64,000 bases of DNA, from NCBI GenBank assembly GCA_963693315.1, contig OY856188.1:160805058-160869057 (forward strand), written 5' to 3'. Shown here in pieces: positions 24,946-35,072 of the stretch (position 1 is the first letter of the stretch; every line of letters starts with the position of its first letter). The translations under genes and the position numbers were made by a program. The stretch is from Diogma glabrata. Taxonomy: Eukaryota; Arthropoda; Insecta; Diptera; Cylindrotomidae. Below the pieces are notes generated by a model. It had not been told where the DNA came from, made no database searches, and saw only the letters and a program-made list of their open reading frames with translations.

Positions 24946-26182
24946 ATGTATATTTCAGATCAACTGATTTTTAATCAACTGATTTTTTCAAGATTAAATA
25001 AATTTAATCTTGAAAATACATACAACTATGAAACCAACATCCAAATCATGCAATATGTTAGAATAAATGAGAAGATCAATAGTTTTTTACCTAGGAGACA
25101 CTTTCTTTCAAAATGTCGTGCAACCAATTTTTTCCCAAAGTTCATCGTCAATAGAACAAAAAACATTAAAATAGAAAATCAAAAATTCAGGGCTTGCAAT
25201 CAACGTCTAGAACAGGTCAAACACAAAGTAATGAAAGAAATTCTAAACTTGGAGATAGAAACATGCATCTTAGAATATAATTATCTACAAAAAACCATTT
25301 TATATTTGAACAACTGTCTGTCTTTCACACTATACATCAATGACTATCACTTTCTTCGGTCAACACAAGCTATTTTCAATGAAATGTCTGTTAAAAAACA
25401 TAAATTTTTATTAACTAAGAAATACAACACGATTGTTAACAATTTTCAATTGATACCGTTTCAACCAGACTTTTTGGAAAATCTTACAGATGTAAATATT
25501 CCAAAAAATGTACAATGTTTGCTGAGCTTTGGTCCGAAATTTGCTAATGCGTGTGACCCACTGGATATTCCTTTGCCAAAAATAATATCTGAAATTGAAT
25601 ATATATTAGGTCAAACCAATGATAATAAAACAAAAGAAAAACGCACAATCATTATCAACAAAATAGCAGGATATCTTCATAGCTATAACTCCGATCCAGT
25701 ATCTAAACAATTGTTAATAATAAAAAATCAGGCGAAATCTTTTTTCAAAAGAAATCCAGATTTAATAATATTAAATAGCGATAAAAGCAACAAAACGGTT
25801 ATAATGAAAAAAGAAGATTACAACGAAAAAATGTCCAATTTATTAAATGATATCCATACATATGAAAAGGTAAGGTCCAATCCAATAAATAAAATACAAA
25901 CAAACATAAATAAAACTCTTCAAAAGATGGTTGATGATAACCTAATTACCAAATCACTACACTTCCAACTCAAAGTAAAAAATCCTGACCTACCTAGACC
26001 ATACGGATTACCTAAGTTACATAAACCAGGAATACCGTTAAGACCAATTGTTTCCACCATAAATTCTCCAAGCTACAACATATCAAGATACCTAAGCAGT
26101 GTTCTGAAAGAAATGAATAACTACAGTCCGTACATTGTTAAGAATTCAATGGAACTTAAAAATTTACTAAAAACCGTTAATC
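24946..26182 (+). pseudogene. PLE-1 reverse transcriptase, N-terminal half
   Basis: About 412 residues are open from 24946 and run into the insertion. The N-terminal part is basic and helical (FLSKCRATNFFPKFIVNRT), as in insect Penelope proteins. DKSNKTVIMKKEDY and RPYGLPKLHKPGIPLRPIVS are hallmark PLE RT motifs 1-2. The frame continues exactly at 29126 once the insertion and one TC duplication are ignored (ends at V-N, resumes at L-K-D-N-D). This half is intact apart from the insertion. Confidence 0.88.
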
Positions 26183-26550
26183 CCCAGGTAAGCAGAGAGG
26201 ATTGTTTTGACATTAAGCCAAGCTTGTTTTAAGGTCGAACAATGTTGAGACAAGCTTTAAAATAAACTTGGTTGAATGTTGTTTTAACCTTAAATGATAA
26301 CCACGTACCATTATTATTTTTAGACATTGGAACAATATTTAAATACAATGCTGGCCCAATACTACCCAGGTAAGGATAAAGGATTGTTTTTACATTGAGC
26401 CAAGCTTGTTTTAAGGTTGAACAACGTTGAGACAAGCTTTAAAATAAAATTGGTTGAATGTTGTTTTAACCTTAAATGATAACCACGTACCATTATTATT
26501 TGTACACATTGGATCAATATTTAAAAACAATGCTGGACCAATTCTAAAAC
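26183..26550. repeat. Two ~182-bp tandem units at the left end of the CCCAGGT element
   Basis: Each unit begins CCCAGGTAAG, continues with GCCAAGCTTGTTTTAAGG and GTTGAGACAAGCTTTAAAAT, and ends near AATGCTGG.CCAAT. They are about 90 percent alike by eye. The internal copy of the terminal sequence means the element has two potential left ends. Confidence 0.85.
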
Positions 26551-26689
26551 AAATAAATCGAATTCATATCTCTTTAATTTTTTTTGCAATGTTTAATTCA
26601 TTATATGTGTTGTTATGGTTTTCCATATTATTCACTGTTTGTGTGCTTTTGTCACTTTTGAATTAAAATGCAATATTTAAAAATATACT

Positions 26690-27660
26690 TTTTTAATATG
26701 TTTATTTTTAATTTTAAATTTTATTAATAATCATATAAACTTCCTTATAGTAACAATTTGAATTTGATTTTTTATTTTAATGAATATCGATTTCGACTTT
26801 CGTCACCCTCAGTTCTTAAATTATTATTACAATCTGTGCTTAAACTAATGTCTTATATACTATTTCAACTGCTATTTTTTATTATTATGTCATATATTTT
26901 GTTAGTTTTAGTGTTGCTTTCATTATTTAAAATGTTGTTATTGTTTTTATGTTTATATATTTCTATTTCTTCCTATCTATCTAGATGTTGTCCTTTTCTT
27001 TTTTTATGTAATATTGTTAAATTGTGTTGATATTGGTATATTTGTGATTTTCTATTTTTAAATGTTGGACATATCTGGATTTTGGATCACTTATTAATTT
27101 TCCTGGTGTGTTCAATAAATCTTTTTGTGAAGGACCGCCCGTTTGACCTATATAAAATTTACTGCAGTCATCACAGGTAATTTTATAAACACCTGTGTCT
27201 AAGGTTTGGGTTTTTTGGTTTATAGGTAATTTTCTATTTTATTTTTGTTTTTTGTAAGCTGCAATATATCCATATATTTTTAAAGTTTTTTGCATTATTT
27301 TGAAGGGTGTTTTTTTATATGTTACGCCTATGTATTTGTTGTCTGCTAAGTTTTCTTTATTCCTCAGTGTTAGGATTTAGGGTTTTCAAATTTTTCTTGA
27401 TTTTATGTTTTCTATTTAATGTGTCAATTATTTCGTTTTTATATCCGTTTTTACTGGCTATATATTTTATATTATTTAATTCGTCTTGATAATTTTCTGC
27501 ATTCATTGGTATATTGTTCAATCTATTGATCATGTGGTTGTATGCAGCTAGTTTATGTTGGAATGGATGATGTGATTTAATATTTATTGTTTGATCCGTT
27601 TGGGTTGGTTTTCGGATGAAATAATAAATTGAATCAGTCAAAAATGATATGGAAAGCACG
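26690..27660 (-). mobile_element. PLE-2 left arm (minus strand, 5'-truncated)
   Basis: Read on the minus strand, 27659-27357 encodes the PLE linker after RT (HPFQHKLAAYNHMINRLNNI, then NGYKNEIIDTLNRKHK). 27200-27060 encodes a GIY-YIG nuclease (YKITCDDCSKFYIGQTG) with frameshifts. 26990-26690 is the 3' untranslated part. Everything from 26690 to about 27245 recurs inverted at 27775-28440. RT is absent. Confidence 0.75.
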
Positions 27661-27769
27661 ATAAAAAAGAAAAGTGAAATAAAAAATTGAAATTAAAAAA
27701 GTTAAAAGAATCAAAACTAATAGAAATGGGAACTCATCATATTAACATAATAAATCAATACAGACCGCC

Positions 27770-28440
27770 ACAATATAGCAGCTTACATAAACAAAAATAA
27801 AATAGAAAATTACCTAAGAACCAAAAAGCCCAAACCTTAGACACAGGTTTTTATAAAATTGCCTGTGATGACTGTAGTAAATTTTATATAGGTCAGGTAA
27901 ATTTTATATAGGTTAATAGGTAAATTTTATATAGGTTATATAGGTAGGACCGGGCGGTCCTTCACAAAAAGATTTATTGAACACACCAGTGAAATTAATA
28001 AAAGTGATCCAAAATCCAGATATGCCCAACATTTGAAAATAGAAAATCACAAATATACTAATATCAACACAAATTTAGCCATATAACATAAAAAAAGAAA
28101 AGGACAACATCTAGATAGATAGAAAGAAATAGTAATATATAAACATAAAAACAATAACAACATTTTAAATGATAAAATCAACACTAAAACTAACAAAATA
28201 TATGACATAATAATAAAAAATAGCAGATTAAATGGTTTATAAGATATTAGTTTAAGCAAAAATTGTAATAATAATTTAGGAACTGAGGATGACGTAAGTC
28301 GAAATCGATATTCATTAAAATAAAAAATCAAATTCAAATTGTTACTATAAGGAAATTTATATGATTATTAATAAAATAAAAAAAAACAAAAAATAAATTA
28401 ACATATTAAAAAAGTATATTTTTAAATATTGCATTTTAAT
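27770..28440 (+). mobile_element. PLE-2 right arm (plus strand, 5'-truncated)
   Basis: Encodes CDDCSKFYIGQ and then RSFTKRFIEHTSEIN and SRYAQHLKIENHKYTN, the GIY-YIG domain of a Penelope-like element. It is interrupted by three copies of TAAATTTTATATAGGT (27886-27945). 3' sequence follows to 28440. It is inverted relative to 26690-27245, so the truncated 5' ends face each other (head to head). Confidence 0.75.
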
Positions 28441-29123
28441 GTATAATGCAGTATAATCCTTGGCTAGCTAACTTTGGTTACAGTCGGGGCCAGTTGTAAA
28501 TGCCTTGACTGAACCAAGATTCAGTTCATTATGTTACGCATTATTTACTAGTCTAATGTAGTGTAAACATGTGCAAGTCATTTTAAGCTTTTCTCTAATT
28601 TTATAAATGTTACTCTTTCAACAACTTCTTTCCACACATTTAAAGGAGGTCTGGAAAAAAATTGGTTTCGTAGATCTAGCCCAAGTCTTATTTGCCAGAC
28701 ATGGCCCAAGGACATCAGTCCAAACTTGGCCCAAACTTGGGCCGTTTGAAAATATTAAGTCTGGCCAAAACCCCGAAAGCTGTTGCTTGGCGCAAGTCTG
28801 GCCCCTTAGCCTTTTATTACCAGGGTATTGTAGTGCAATTTCCTAATATATTGTAAATTTTGTTGGTTACAGTTCATCATTGCACAAATGCTGAAATTAT
28901 ATAACGATTACAATAAATTTGTTTCAACATTGAACCAAGCTTGGCCCAAAACTAAATATAGTAGTCAAAAGATACAATTTTCATTTATTTATTTTAACCA
29001 TTGGCTTAGTACGACAAAATGTATCAGACTAAGGCTTGGCCATGCCTTGATAATCATTTCTTAGTTTTCCAAGCTTGGGCCAAGCTTGGCCCATTCGATA
29101 AGCCTTGGTTTTCCTAACCTGGG

Positions 29124-29556
29124 TCTTAAGGATAATGACATCTTGGTCTCTTTTGATGTGACATCATTATTCACAAATATACCGAGAGACATTGCAATCA
29201 AAGAGGTTGAAGACGGATGGGAAGAACTGACATGCTACACACAGCTTGATTTACCAGAATTTATCACATTATTAAAACAATGTATAGAACTAGATAATGT
29301 TTTTTCGTTTAATAACAACTACTACAAACAAAAAAGTGGTTTAGCAATGGGTAGATCTGTTTCACCAGCTCTATCAGATATCGTCCTGGATAGATTGTTC
29401 AAAGTCTGTCTAGAAAAACTCAATACAAAACCTACGTTCATCGTAAGATATGTTGATGACATTCTGATGGCTATACCTGAGAGCAAAATAGCAGATACTC
29501 TTAATATTTTTGAATCTTTCGATCCAAACATAAAAAATTACCACAATACTAAATAA
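29124..29556 (+). pseudogene. PLE-1 reverse transcriptase core
   Basis: Contains DILVSFDVTSLFTNIP (motif A aspartate), GLAMGRSVSPALSDIVLD (motif B) and RYVDDILMA (motif C). The frame stops at 29554 soon after motif C. In the family, about 100 more residues of thumb follow before the linker, so a deletion is likely. Confidence 0.88.
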
Positions 29557-29569
29557 AAATAACTATCCA

Positions 29570-30049
29570 TTGGATCTTGTCGATAAATTTATCAAACAAT
29601 CTTTTCACAAAAACCCATTGAAAAATGTTGAAAAAAGCAATGAAGAGAATACTGACAAAACAATTTACGGCGTCCTCACCTATATCCCTGGTTTAAGGGA
29701 AAAAGTTAAAAAAGTATTAACGGAGCCAAGTTTGTTGAAGGTAGCAACCAAAATAATAAACAAGTCACACAATTTGATTTTTACTAGTTTGAAAGACAAA
29801 ATTTCAAAGTGGAAAAAATCAAATTTAGTGTACAAAATCCCGTGTGAGTGTGAAAAAATATATATTGGCCAAACTAGTCAACGTCTTGAGGACAGGATGT
29901 ATAGCCATAAGAGTAATATAAAATTAAGACAACTCAACACAGCTCTATCTACAGCTCTACAACACATGCCATTGAAAACAACCATTGTTGGAATTTTCAA
30001 GATACTGAGATCATTGACATGGAAAAATATAAAAATAATAGAGAAATAA
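29570..30049 (+). pseudogene. PLE-1 linker and GIY-YIG endonuclease
   Basis: A shifted frame gives YGVLTYIPGLREKVKKVL, typical of the PLE linker. It is followed by LVYKIPCECEKIYIGQTSQR and the R..SHKSN stretch of a GIY-YIG nuclease with the PLE-type paired cysteines (CEC). The frame ends at 30047 without a clear C-terminal glutamate. It would nick target DNA; this copy is broken. Confidence 0.85.
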
Positions 30050-30164
30050 TGGAATCTGCTCACATATATTTAAAAAAGCAAACAACAGTTAATTTTAAAA
30101 CAGATACGTATAACTTAAAAAAACCTTATATACATCTATTAAATACATTTAAATTTAAAAGTGA

Positions 30165-30733
30165 AATAAAACGGAAAAAACACTTTAAAAAGTAAAAAAT
30201 TGCACGACCTTAATATTATGCACAAAATTATAAGCAGCTTGCTTGGTAATTAAAAATTAATTAAATCAAAACAAATCTTTTGATCCAAATAGTCAAAAAC
30301 ATTATAACATATATTGAATTTGTTTTAATAAACAAAACCTAAATAATACTTTTTTAATAAAAAATCAACTAAGTATGTATTGAAAAATAATTAATTTAAG
30401 AAACAAGATCAATGCAAAAAAATAATATATGAATAAACGTTAAAAAATTATATTTAACTATTTATTTCATTTCTTCACAAATAACTGAAATCAATTGGTT
30501 CACGACCGAATTTATTAATCTCAATCATTACTTTAGCCCATAAACTGTTTTATGAATATATGTTTATGAATTAAATTAATAATAAAACAAAACTGTAAAT
30601 AGAAAACACGATTTTCTCTTCAAATCTAATTGTTTAAGCCATAATTAATTAAAATTTAACTGGGACCTATATTTGTTACGCTAATGTCTACTTCTAAATT
30701 GTATGAATTTTTGTTATATCTGGTCGTCGCGGG
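30165..30733 (+). repeat. PLE-1 3' region, left arm of a ~570-bp inverted repeat
   Basis: This segment is the reverse complement of 30838-31025 plus 35728-36125. The two arms meet tail to tail around a ~105-bp spacer (30733-30838) bounded by TGGTCGTCGCGGG and CCCGCGACGACCA. Arms are nearly identical over 570 bp. Inverted terminal duplications are common in Penelope insertions. Confidence 0.9.
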
Positions 30734-30837
30734 TATGCTTTTATCTCTCAACTATGAAGAATTATAGAGAATAAATATGATGCTTAAAGCAGTCAACACT
30801 AACAGTTTCTAGAACCATTTTCTCAAACATAGCTAAG

Positions 30838-31025
30838 AAAAAAAACATGCCCGCGACGACCAGATATAACAAAAATTCATACAATTTAGAAGTAGACATT
30901 AGCGTAACAAATATAGGTCCCAGTTAAATTTTAATTAATTATGGCTTAAACAATTAGATTTGAAGAGAAAATCGTGTTTTCTATTTACAGTTTTGTTTTA
31001 TTATTAATTTAATTCATAAACATAT
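30838..31025 (-). repeat. PLE-1 inverted arm, inner part
   Basis: Reverse complement of 30540-30733. It stops exactly at the Gypsy-2 insertion (ATAT at 31022-31025) and resumes at 35728. Confidence 0.9.
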
Positions 31026-31680
31026 TGTAACGTTTCTTTAGCCGAGTTACAATTATTTAGTTCGATCACTAAATCAGGAAATTTAAAACACAATGGATTT
31101 TCTAAACGTTATAATTTTATTCGTTCAAGATTTTACAGTAAAAATATTTCTCCTATTTCCCCTTTTAGTTCTTCTTTTATACTTGTTCACAATATCACTT
31201 TTAACTTTCTACTTATAACACTGTTAATTTTTTTTACTTCGCTTTTATCACTGCTAAATTTTTATACTTTTTGTATCGCTAACAATTTTTATACTCTTTA
31301 TATCGCCAACAATTTTATACTAATCATATCCTCGAAGAACACCTCTTATTTATACTACATGAAATAGCCTCGATATTACTGCAATATTCTAGATGAACAA
31401 ACCCTTTTTTTTTTGTTGTTCCTTCCTTTATTTCAACAATAAGACGATCTTCAAATATTGACACCTAGGTGTGAAATCTATTCTTTTCAATTGTTTTATT
31501 TACCAATTTTTATTTCGTTAACCAATCCTTATTCGATAAAACAAATACTTCCTATTAACTGTTTACTTTGGTTGCAGTGTTACCTTTTGTATCTTTTGAT
31601 TTTTATATTTGTAGAACTAACGAGAATTTTCTTGAAAGTTCTATTGTTTTTGTGTTCTATCATCTTCCATAATCGTCACA
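31026..31680 (-). repeat. Gypsy-2 3' LTR
   Basis: Plus-strand ends TGTAACGTTTC and ATCGTCACA. Length equals the other LTR exactly. Scattered differences are visible, for example CAAATATTG here against CTAATATTG, and GTTGCAGTG here against GTTGCATTG. Confidence 0.95.
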
Positions 31681-31691
31681 TTCTCCCCCAC
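31681..31691 (-). other. Polypurine tract of Gypsy-2
   Basis: GTGGGGGAGAA on the minus strand touches the 3' LTR and overlaps the stop region of pol. Confidence 0.75.
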
Positions 31692-33662
31692 TTATTTCTG
31701 TTCGTCCCGAATAGAATCTAAATCTCCCCCTCTGTAGGGTGCTAATCTTTCTAGATGAACGACTTTTGGTTTCGCTCGTTGACCTTTCTTTATTCGATAA
31801 ACGACATCGTTTAATTTTGTTATGATGGTATAAGGTCCTTCCCAAGATGTTTGTAGTTTTGGAGATAGTCCTTTTCTCCGCTGTGGATTGTGTAGCCACA
31901 CTAGTTGTCCTTCCTCAAATCCTTTGTTGTTTGCGCGAATGTCATACCGAGCCTTCATTCGATCACTGGATATCTGTGCTTTCTGTCTGACAAACGTGTG
32001 TACCTCCTCAAGTTCTTTTTGAAGTTTATTAACATAATCTTGTACACATAATGTTGACGATGGAATAATCCCAAACTTCAGATCACCAGGTAGCCGTAAA
32101 TCATTTCCAAAAATAGTTGTAGCAGGCGTCGTTTTGGTTGTATCATGCACTGCTGATCTATAAGCCATCAAGAATAACGGAATATGACGATCCCAATCAC
32201 GTTGATTCTTGTTCACTACTTTTGCTAGATATTTCTCAAGAGTAGCATTAAATCTTTCAACCATGCCATCTGATTGGGGATGTGAAGCAGTTGTTCTAGT
32301 TTTATTAATTCCAAGCATCTGACAGATTTCTTGAAATATGGTAGATTCAAAATTTCTTCCTTGATCTGTGTGAATTTCCATCGGTACTCCGTAGCGTCTT
32401 ATCCAATTGCTAACTACTGCTTCAGCGATCGTTGTTGCTTCTTGGTTTGGTATTGCACACACTTCTGGCCACTTGCTAAAATAATCCATTATGACTAGCA
32501 CATATTTGTTGTTGTTATCAGAAGTCGGAAATGGTCCAGCTACATCCATCGCAATTCTCTCGAATGGTGCTCCTACATTATACTGCCTCATGTTACCACG
32601 GCTTCTTCTTGCAGGTCCCTTTGCAGCCGCACATTGATCGCATGCTTGACACCATTCCACTACCGATTGACGTGCTCCTGACCAATAAAATCTACGCCGT
32701 ACTTTAGCAAGGGTTTTGTTAATACCCAGGTGACCGCCACTGGTTCCTTCATGATATTCCTTTAATACTTGAGGTATTCTTATTTTGGGAACTACTATCA
32801 TTAATTCTTTAACTGATCCGTCAGGACTTTCCCAAATTCTTTTCAAGCATCCATCTTCAATACAGAGGCTGTCCCATTGTGCCCAATATGCCTTCAACGT
32901 TTGACTTTTATCGGCAATCTCACTCCATGTAGGTTTTTCTCCTTTTTCCTTGAACTTTATTATTGGTGCTAAGCTAGGATCTTGCAGTTGCTCCTTTCTT
33001 AGTACTTCAGGTGTCCAGTCTTCACTAGAAAGCACTTGCAGAAGCCTGACATCATTAATGTTTTCCTTACTCTCCACCCGATTACAGTGCTTGCATTCCA
33101 CCTGGCATGGCCTTCTTGATAATGCATCTGCATCTCCATGTGCACTTCCCCAGACGATTGTTTCGGTATTAGGTGACAGCTTTTCGCGATGTTCCAATCT
33201 CATGCTTGATTCTGCACCATTCATCTGAAGAGCCAACTCTACGTTACCATACTTGAGTACTCCATTTCCAGCGTCTATTACAAATCCATTCGGCCTCATG
33301 AAGTCCATTCCCAAAATTACTTCATCAACGATGTCTGCCACTAGAACTTCATGCTGAAAGTGCGTATTTCCAATTTTTATATCGGCAATTTTGCTTCCCC
33401 TGATAGTTGCACTTTCCCCTGTTGCTGTTTGTATTCGATATTTTTCTACTGGTTGTAATTCCCCTTTTAGTAAATCTGTACGGACTATTGTGCGAGTTGC
33501 TCCAGTATCTAGCGTAATGATACAGTTGTTGTCATCAATTTTAGCTCCAATCGTTAAACTGTCACCATTCCTTGCGATTCTTGAAATAGGGATGGAGATT
33601 ATGGGGCATTCGGTTGTGGGAGCCAGCTTACGCCCCTTAAAGCTGACTCGTTTTAGTTTAAC
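31692..33662 (-). CDS. pol: Gypsy-2 pol: retropepsin directly fused to integrase
   Basis: The frame is open from at least 33662, in the -1 frame relative to gag, for 657 codons, so it is probably made by frameshifting near the gag stop. Residues about 35-110 are retropepsin: LDTGATRTIV (catalytic DTG) and VILGMDFM (flap-end strand). About residue 150 the sequence jumps to AHGDADALSRRPC, the RNase H/integrase boundary. Integrase follows: HHCC module (H..GGHLG then CQACDQC), DDE core (MDVAGPFP, HTDQGRNF, PQSDGMVERFN) and GPY/F end (WEGPYTIITKLND). Reverse transcriptase and RNase H, about 500 residues in the family, are missing with the frame preserved. Confidence 0.93.
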   Translation of the reverse strand, partial: VKLKRVSFKGRKLAPTTECPIISIPISRIARNGDSLTIGAKIDDNNCIITLDTGATRTIVRTDLLKGELQPVEKYRIQTATGESATIRGSKIADIKIGNTHFQHEVLVADIVDEVILGMDFMRPNGFVIDAGNGVLKYGNVELALQMNGAESSMRLEHREKLSPNTETIVWGSAHGDADALSRRPCQVECKHCNRVESKENINDVRLLQVLSSEDWTPEVLRKEQLQDPSLAPIIKFKEKGEKPTWSEIADKSQTLKAYWAQWDSLCIEDGCLKRIWESPDGSVKELMIVVPKIRIPQVLKEYHEGTSGGHLGINKTLAKVRRRFYWSGARQSVVEWCQACDQCAAAKGPARRSRGNMRQYNVGAPFERIAMDVAGPFPTSDNNNKYVLVIMDYFSKWPEVCAIPNQEATTIAEAVVSNWIRRYGVPMEIHTDQGRNFESTIFQEICQMLGINKTRTTASHPQSDGMVERFNATLEKYLAKVVNKNQRDWDRHIPLFLMAYRSAVHDTTKTTPATTIFGNDLRLPGDLKFGIIPSSTLCVQDYVNKLQKELEEVHTFVRQKAQISSDRMKARYDIRANNKGFEEGQLVWLHNPQRRKGLSPKLQTSWEGPYTIITKLNDVVYRIKKGQRAKPKVVHLERLAPYRGGDLDSIRDEQK

Positions 33663-35041
33663 CCTTCCGCTGCTATTTGGCCATCCTCTCCCGCTTGAGC
33701 CTTTTCTTCAGATGATCTCCGTCTGATTGGTGATGTCGATCTGCCCCGTTTTCGTCTAGCCTCTCTGCATTCTCGAGATATGTGACCAAGTTTGTCACAT
33801 ACCCAACATCTTATTCTACTGTTAAATTCTCCAGATCTTCTTTGGGGCCTAAAACTATCCTCTTCTTCCATTTCTACACGGCGTACTTTGATTGTTGGTT
33901 TGACAATTGCTTGTGCCGTCTCACTAGTCAATGCACAAGCTATTGTTTCAGCAAATGTAGCTTTAGGTGTCATCACAGCTGACTTTCGCGTCTCTGGATC
34001 TCTTATGCCGTCGATGAACGCATCTATCTTCATTCTTTCCATATAGTCTGGTGATGTATTTCCATGTGCCATATGTACCAGACGTTCGATCGCAGACGAA
34101 AACTCTTGCAGACTTTCTCCTATTCGCTGGTAGCGACCCTTCAACTCAAGTCTGTATATCTCCCGTTTGTGGTCACTACCATATTTGCGATCTAAAGCCT
34201 TCATGATCTCATTGTAGCTCCTTCGATCTTGTTCTGGAACTGATTGTATTGTTTCTGCTGCTTCACCCTTCAGTGCCACTATTAAAGCTGCCACACGATG
34301 TGGTTCGTTCCAACTGTTCTGATCAGCTGCTGTTTCAAATTGGAATTTGAAAATTCCAAACGATGATGTACCATCGTATGTGGGCGGTTTTAACTTCATG
34401 CTTTGTGTTTGTTGAACCGTGTGAATTGTTTTACCTTTAATTTCAACATCTTGAAGCCTTCTTTCTACTTCTACTTTAAAGTCATCTACTTTCGATTGTA
34501 CTTTCTGTTCCAGAACTTCAACTTCTTTTTGCACTTTCTCGACTTTTTCATCCACAATTTTCTCTACTTCGATGCGTAGATTCGCTGCCATATGTAGAAG
34601 TTTCTCGTCGATGTGTGTTTTAACCAAGCTAATTTCTTCTCGACTTGAAGCGATGTTTGCATCTAACTTTTTCATTTCATTACTCATGCTGTTACTTTGC
34701 AAATCTAACTTTTTGTTCATAACCTCCATGTTTGCCTTTACATCTGCTCTCATGTTGAAACTCATTTGCTCCATCATAGCCATTAACTGTGCAAAGTCGT
34801 TGTTTGCTGGTACGACTTGCCTCGTTGCTTCAACAGCACCATCTTTAGCTTCACTATTTCCTGCATCTGGATTTTCATCTGCTTCTTCTTGCCCAAAACG
34901 ATATTTTTCTGGATCCAATCCAGCTGCTTCCATAGCTTTTATTAATCGCTCTTTCAACTCATTCTTAGTTCCCGTTGTTGAAAGATTCCTTTTCTCCAAT
35001 TCGCTCTTCAGATCTTGAACTTTTAATCCATTCAAATCCAT
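33653..35041 (-). CDS. gag: Gypsy-2 Gag with N-terminal SAP domain
   Basis: ATG at 35041 is 32 bp after the LTR and begins the SAP motif (LNGLKVQDLKSELEKRNL then GTKNELKERLI, residues 1-40). A long charged coiled coil (about 85-205) follows, then a Gag core (about 215-400: LKPPTYDGTSSFGIFKFQFE, LIVALKGEAAETIQS). A CCHC knuckle CWVCDKLGHISREC is near residue 430 and a serine/arginine tail ends at 33653. 462 residues, no breaks. Gag forms the particle and the knuckle binds RNA. The SAP domain is unusual and may direct DNA or chromatin binding (inference). Confidence 0.93.
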   Translation of the reverse strand: MDLNGLKVQDLKSELEKRNLSTTGTKNELKERLIKAMEAAGLDPEKYRFGQEEADENPDAGNSEAKDGAVEATRQVVPANNDFAQLMAMMEQMSFNMRADVKANMEVMNKKLDLQSNSMSNEMKKLDANIASSREEISLVKTHIDEKLLHMAANLRIEVEKIVDEKVEKVQKEVEVLEQKVQSKVDDFKVEVERRLQDVEIKGKTIHTVQQTQSMKLKPPTYDGTSSFGIFKFQFETAADQNSWNEPHRVAALIVALKGEAAETIQSVPEQDRRSYNEIMKALDRKYGSDHKREIYRLELKGRYQRIGESLQEFSSAIERLVHMAHGNTSPDYMERMKIDAFIDGIRDPETRKSAVMTPKATFAETIACALTSETAQAIVKPTIKVRRVEMEEEDSFRPQRRSGEFNSRIRCWVCDKLGHISRECREARRKRGRSTSPIRRRSSEEKAQAGEDGQIAAEGLN

Positions 35042-35056
35042 CTTATTTCCCAATTT

Positions 35057-35070
35057 CACTTCTGACACCA
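35057..35070 (-). other. Gypsy-2 primer-binding site (tRNA-Leu)
   Basis: Minus strand TGGTGTCAGAAGTG, two bases from the LTR. It is identical in position and sequence to that of Gypsy-1 and matches the 3' end of leucine tRNA. Confidence 0.85.
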
Positions 35071-35072
35071 GT

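Larger units (their letters stand above)
26183..29123. mobile_element. CCCAGGT-ended DNA element inside PLE-1 (2.94 kb)
   Basis: The left end CCCAGGTAAG and right end TAACCTGGG are flanked by TC on both sides (26181-26182 and 29124-29125). Ignoring the element and one TC leaves the PLE-1 reading frame continuous, which fixes the boundaries and a 2-bp target duplication. The left end has two ~182-bp tandem units, each starting CCCAGGTAAG (26183 and 26365). The right 650 bp is full of AAGCTTGG, TTGGCCC and GGGCCAAG words. The centre holds an inverted pair of PLE-2. No transposase frame is present. It resembles a CACTA/EnSpm-type non-autonomous element; the superfamily is inferred. Confidence 0.8.
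24946..30733 (+). mobile_element. PLE-1: Penelope-like element, interrupted
   Basis: The reverse transcriptase N-terminal half is at 24946-26182, the RT core at 29124-29556, and the linker plus GIY-YIG endonuclease at 29570-30055, followed by about 680 bp of 3' sequence. 26183-29123 is a DNA-element insertion. About 100 residues after the YVDD box are missing at 29545-29570. The 3' part is repeated in inverted orientation further right, and Gypsy-2 split that arm. Penelope elements prime reverse transcription at nicked DNA with a GIY-YIG nuclease. Confidence 0.88.

Noticed and set aside
26758..27030. Leucine/phenylalanine-rich frames at 26758-27030 and 28047-28337 that look like membrane proteins
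   Set aside because: They are antisense readings of the two inverted copies of the PLE-2 3' untranslated region, and the Penelope coding sense is on the other strand.
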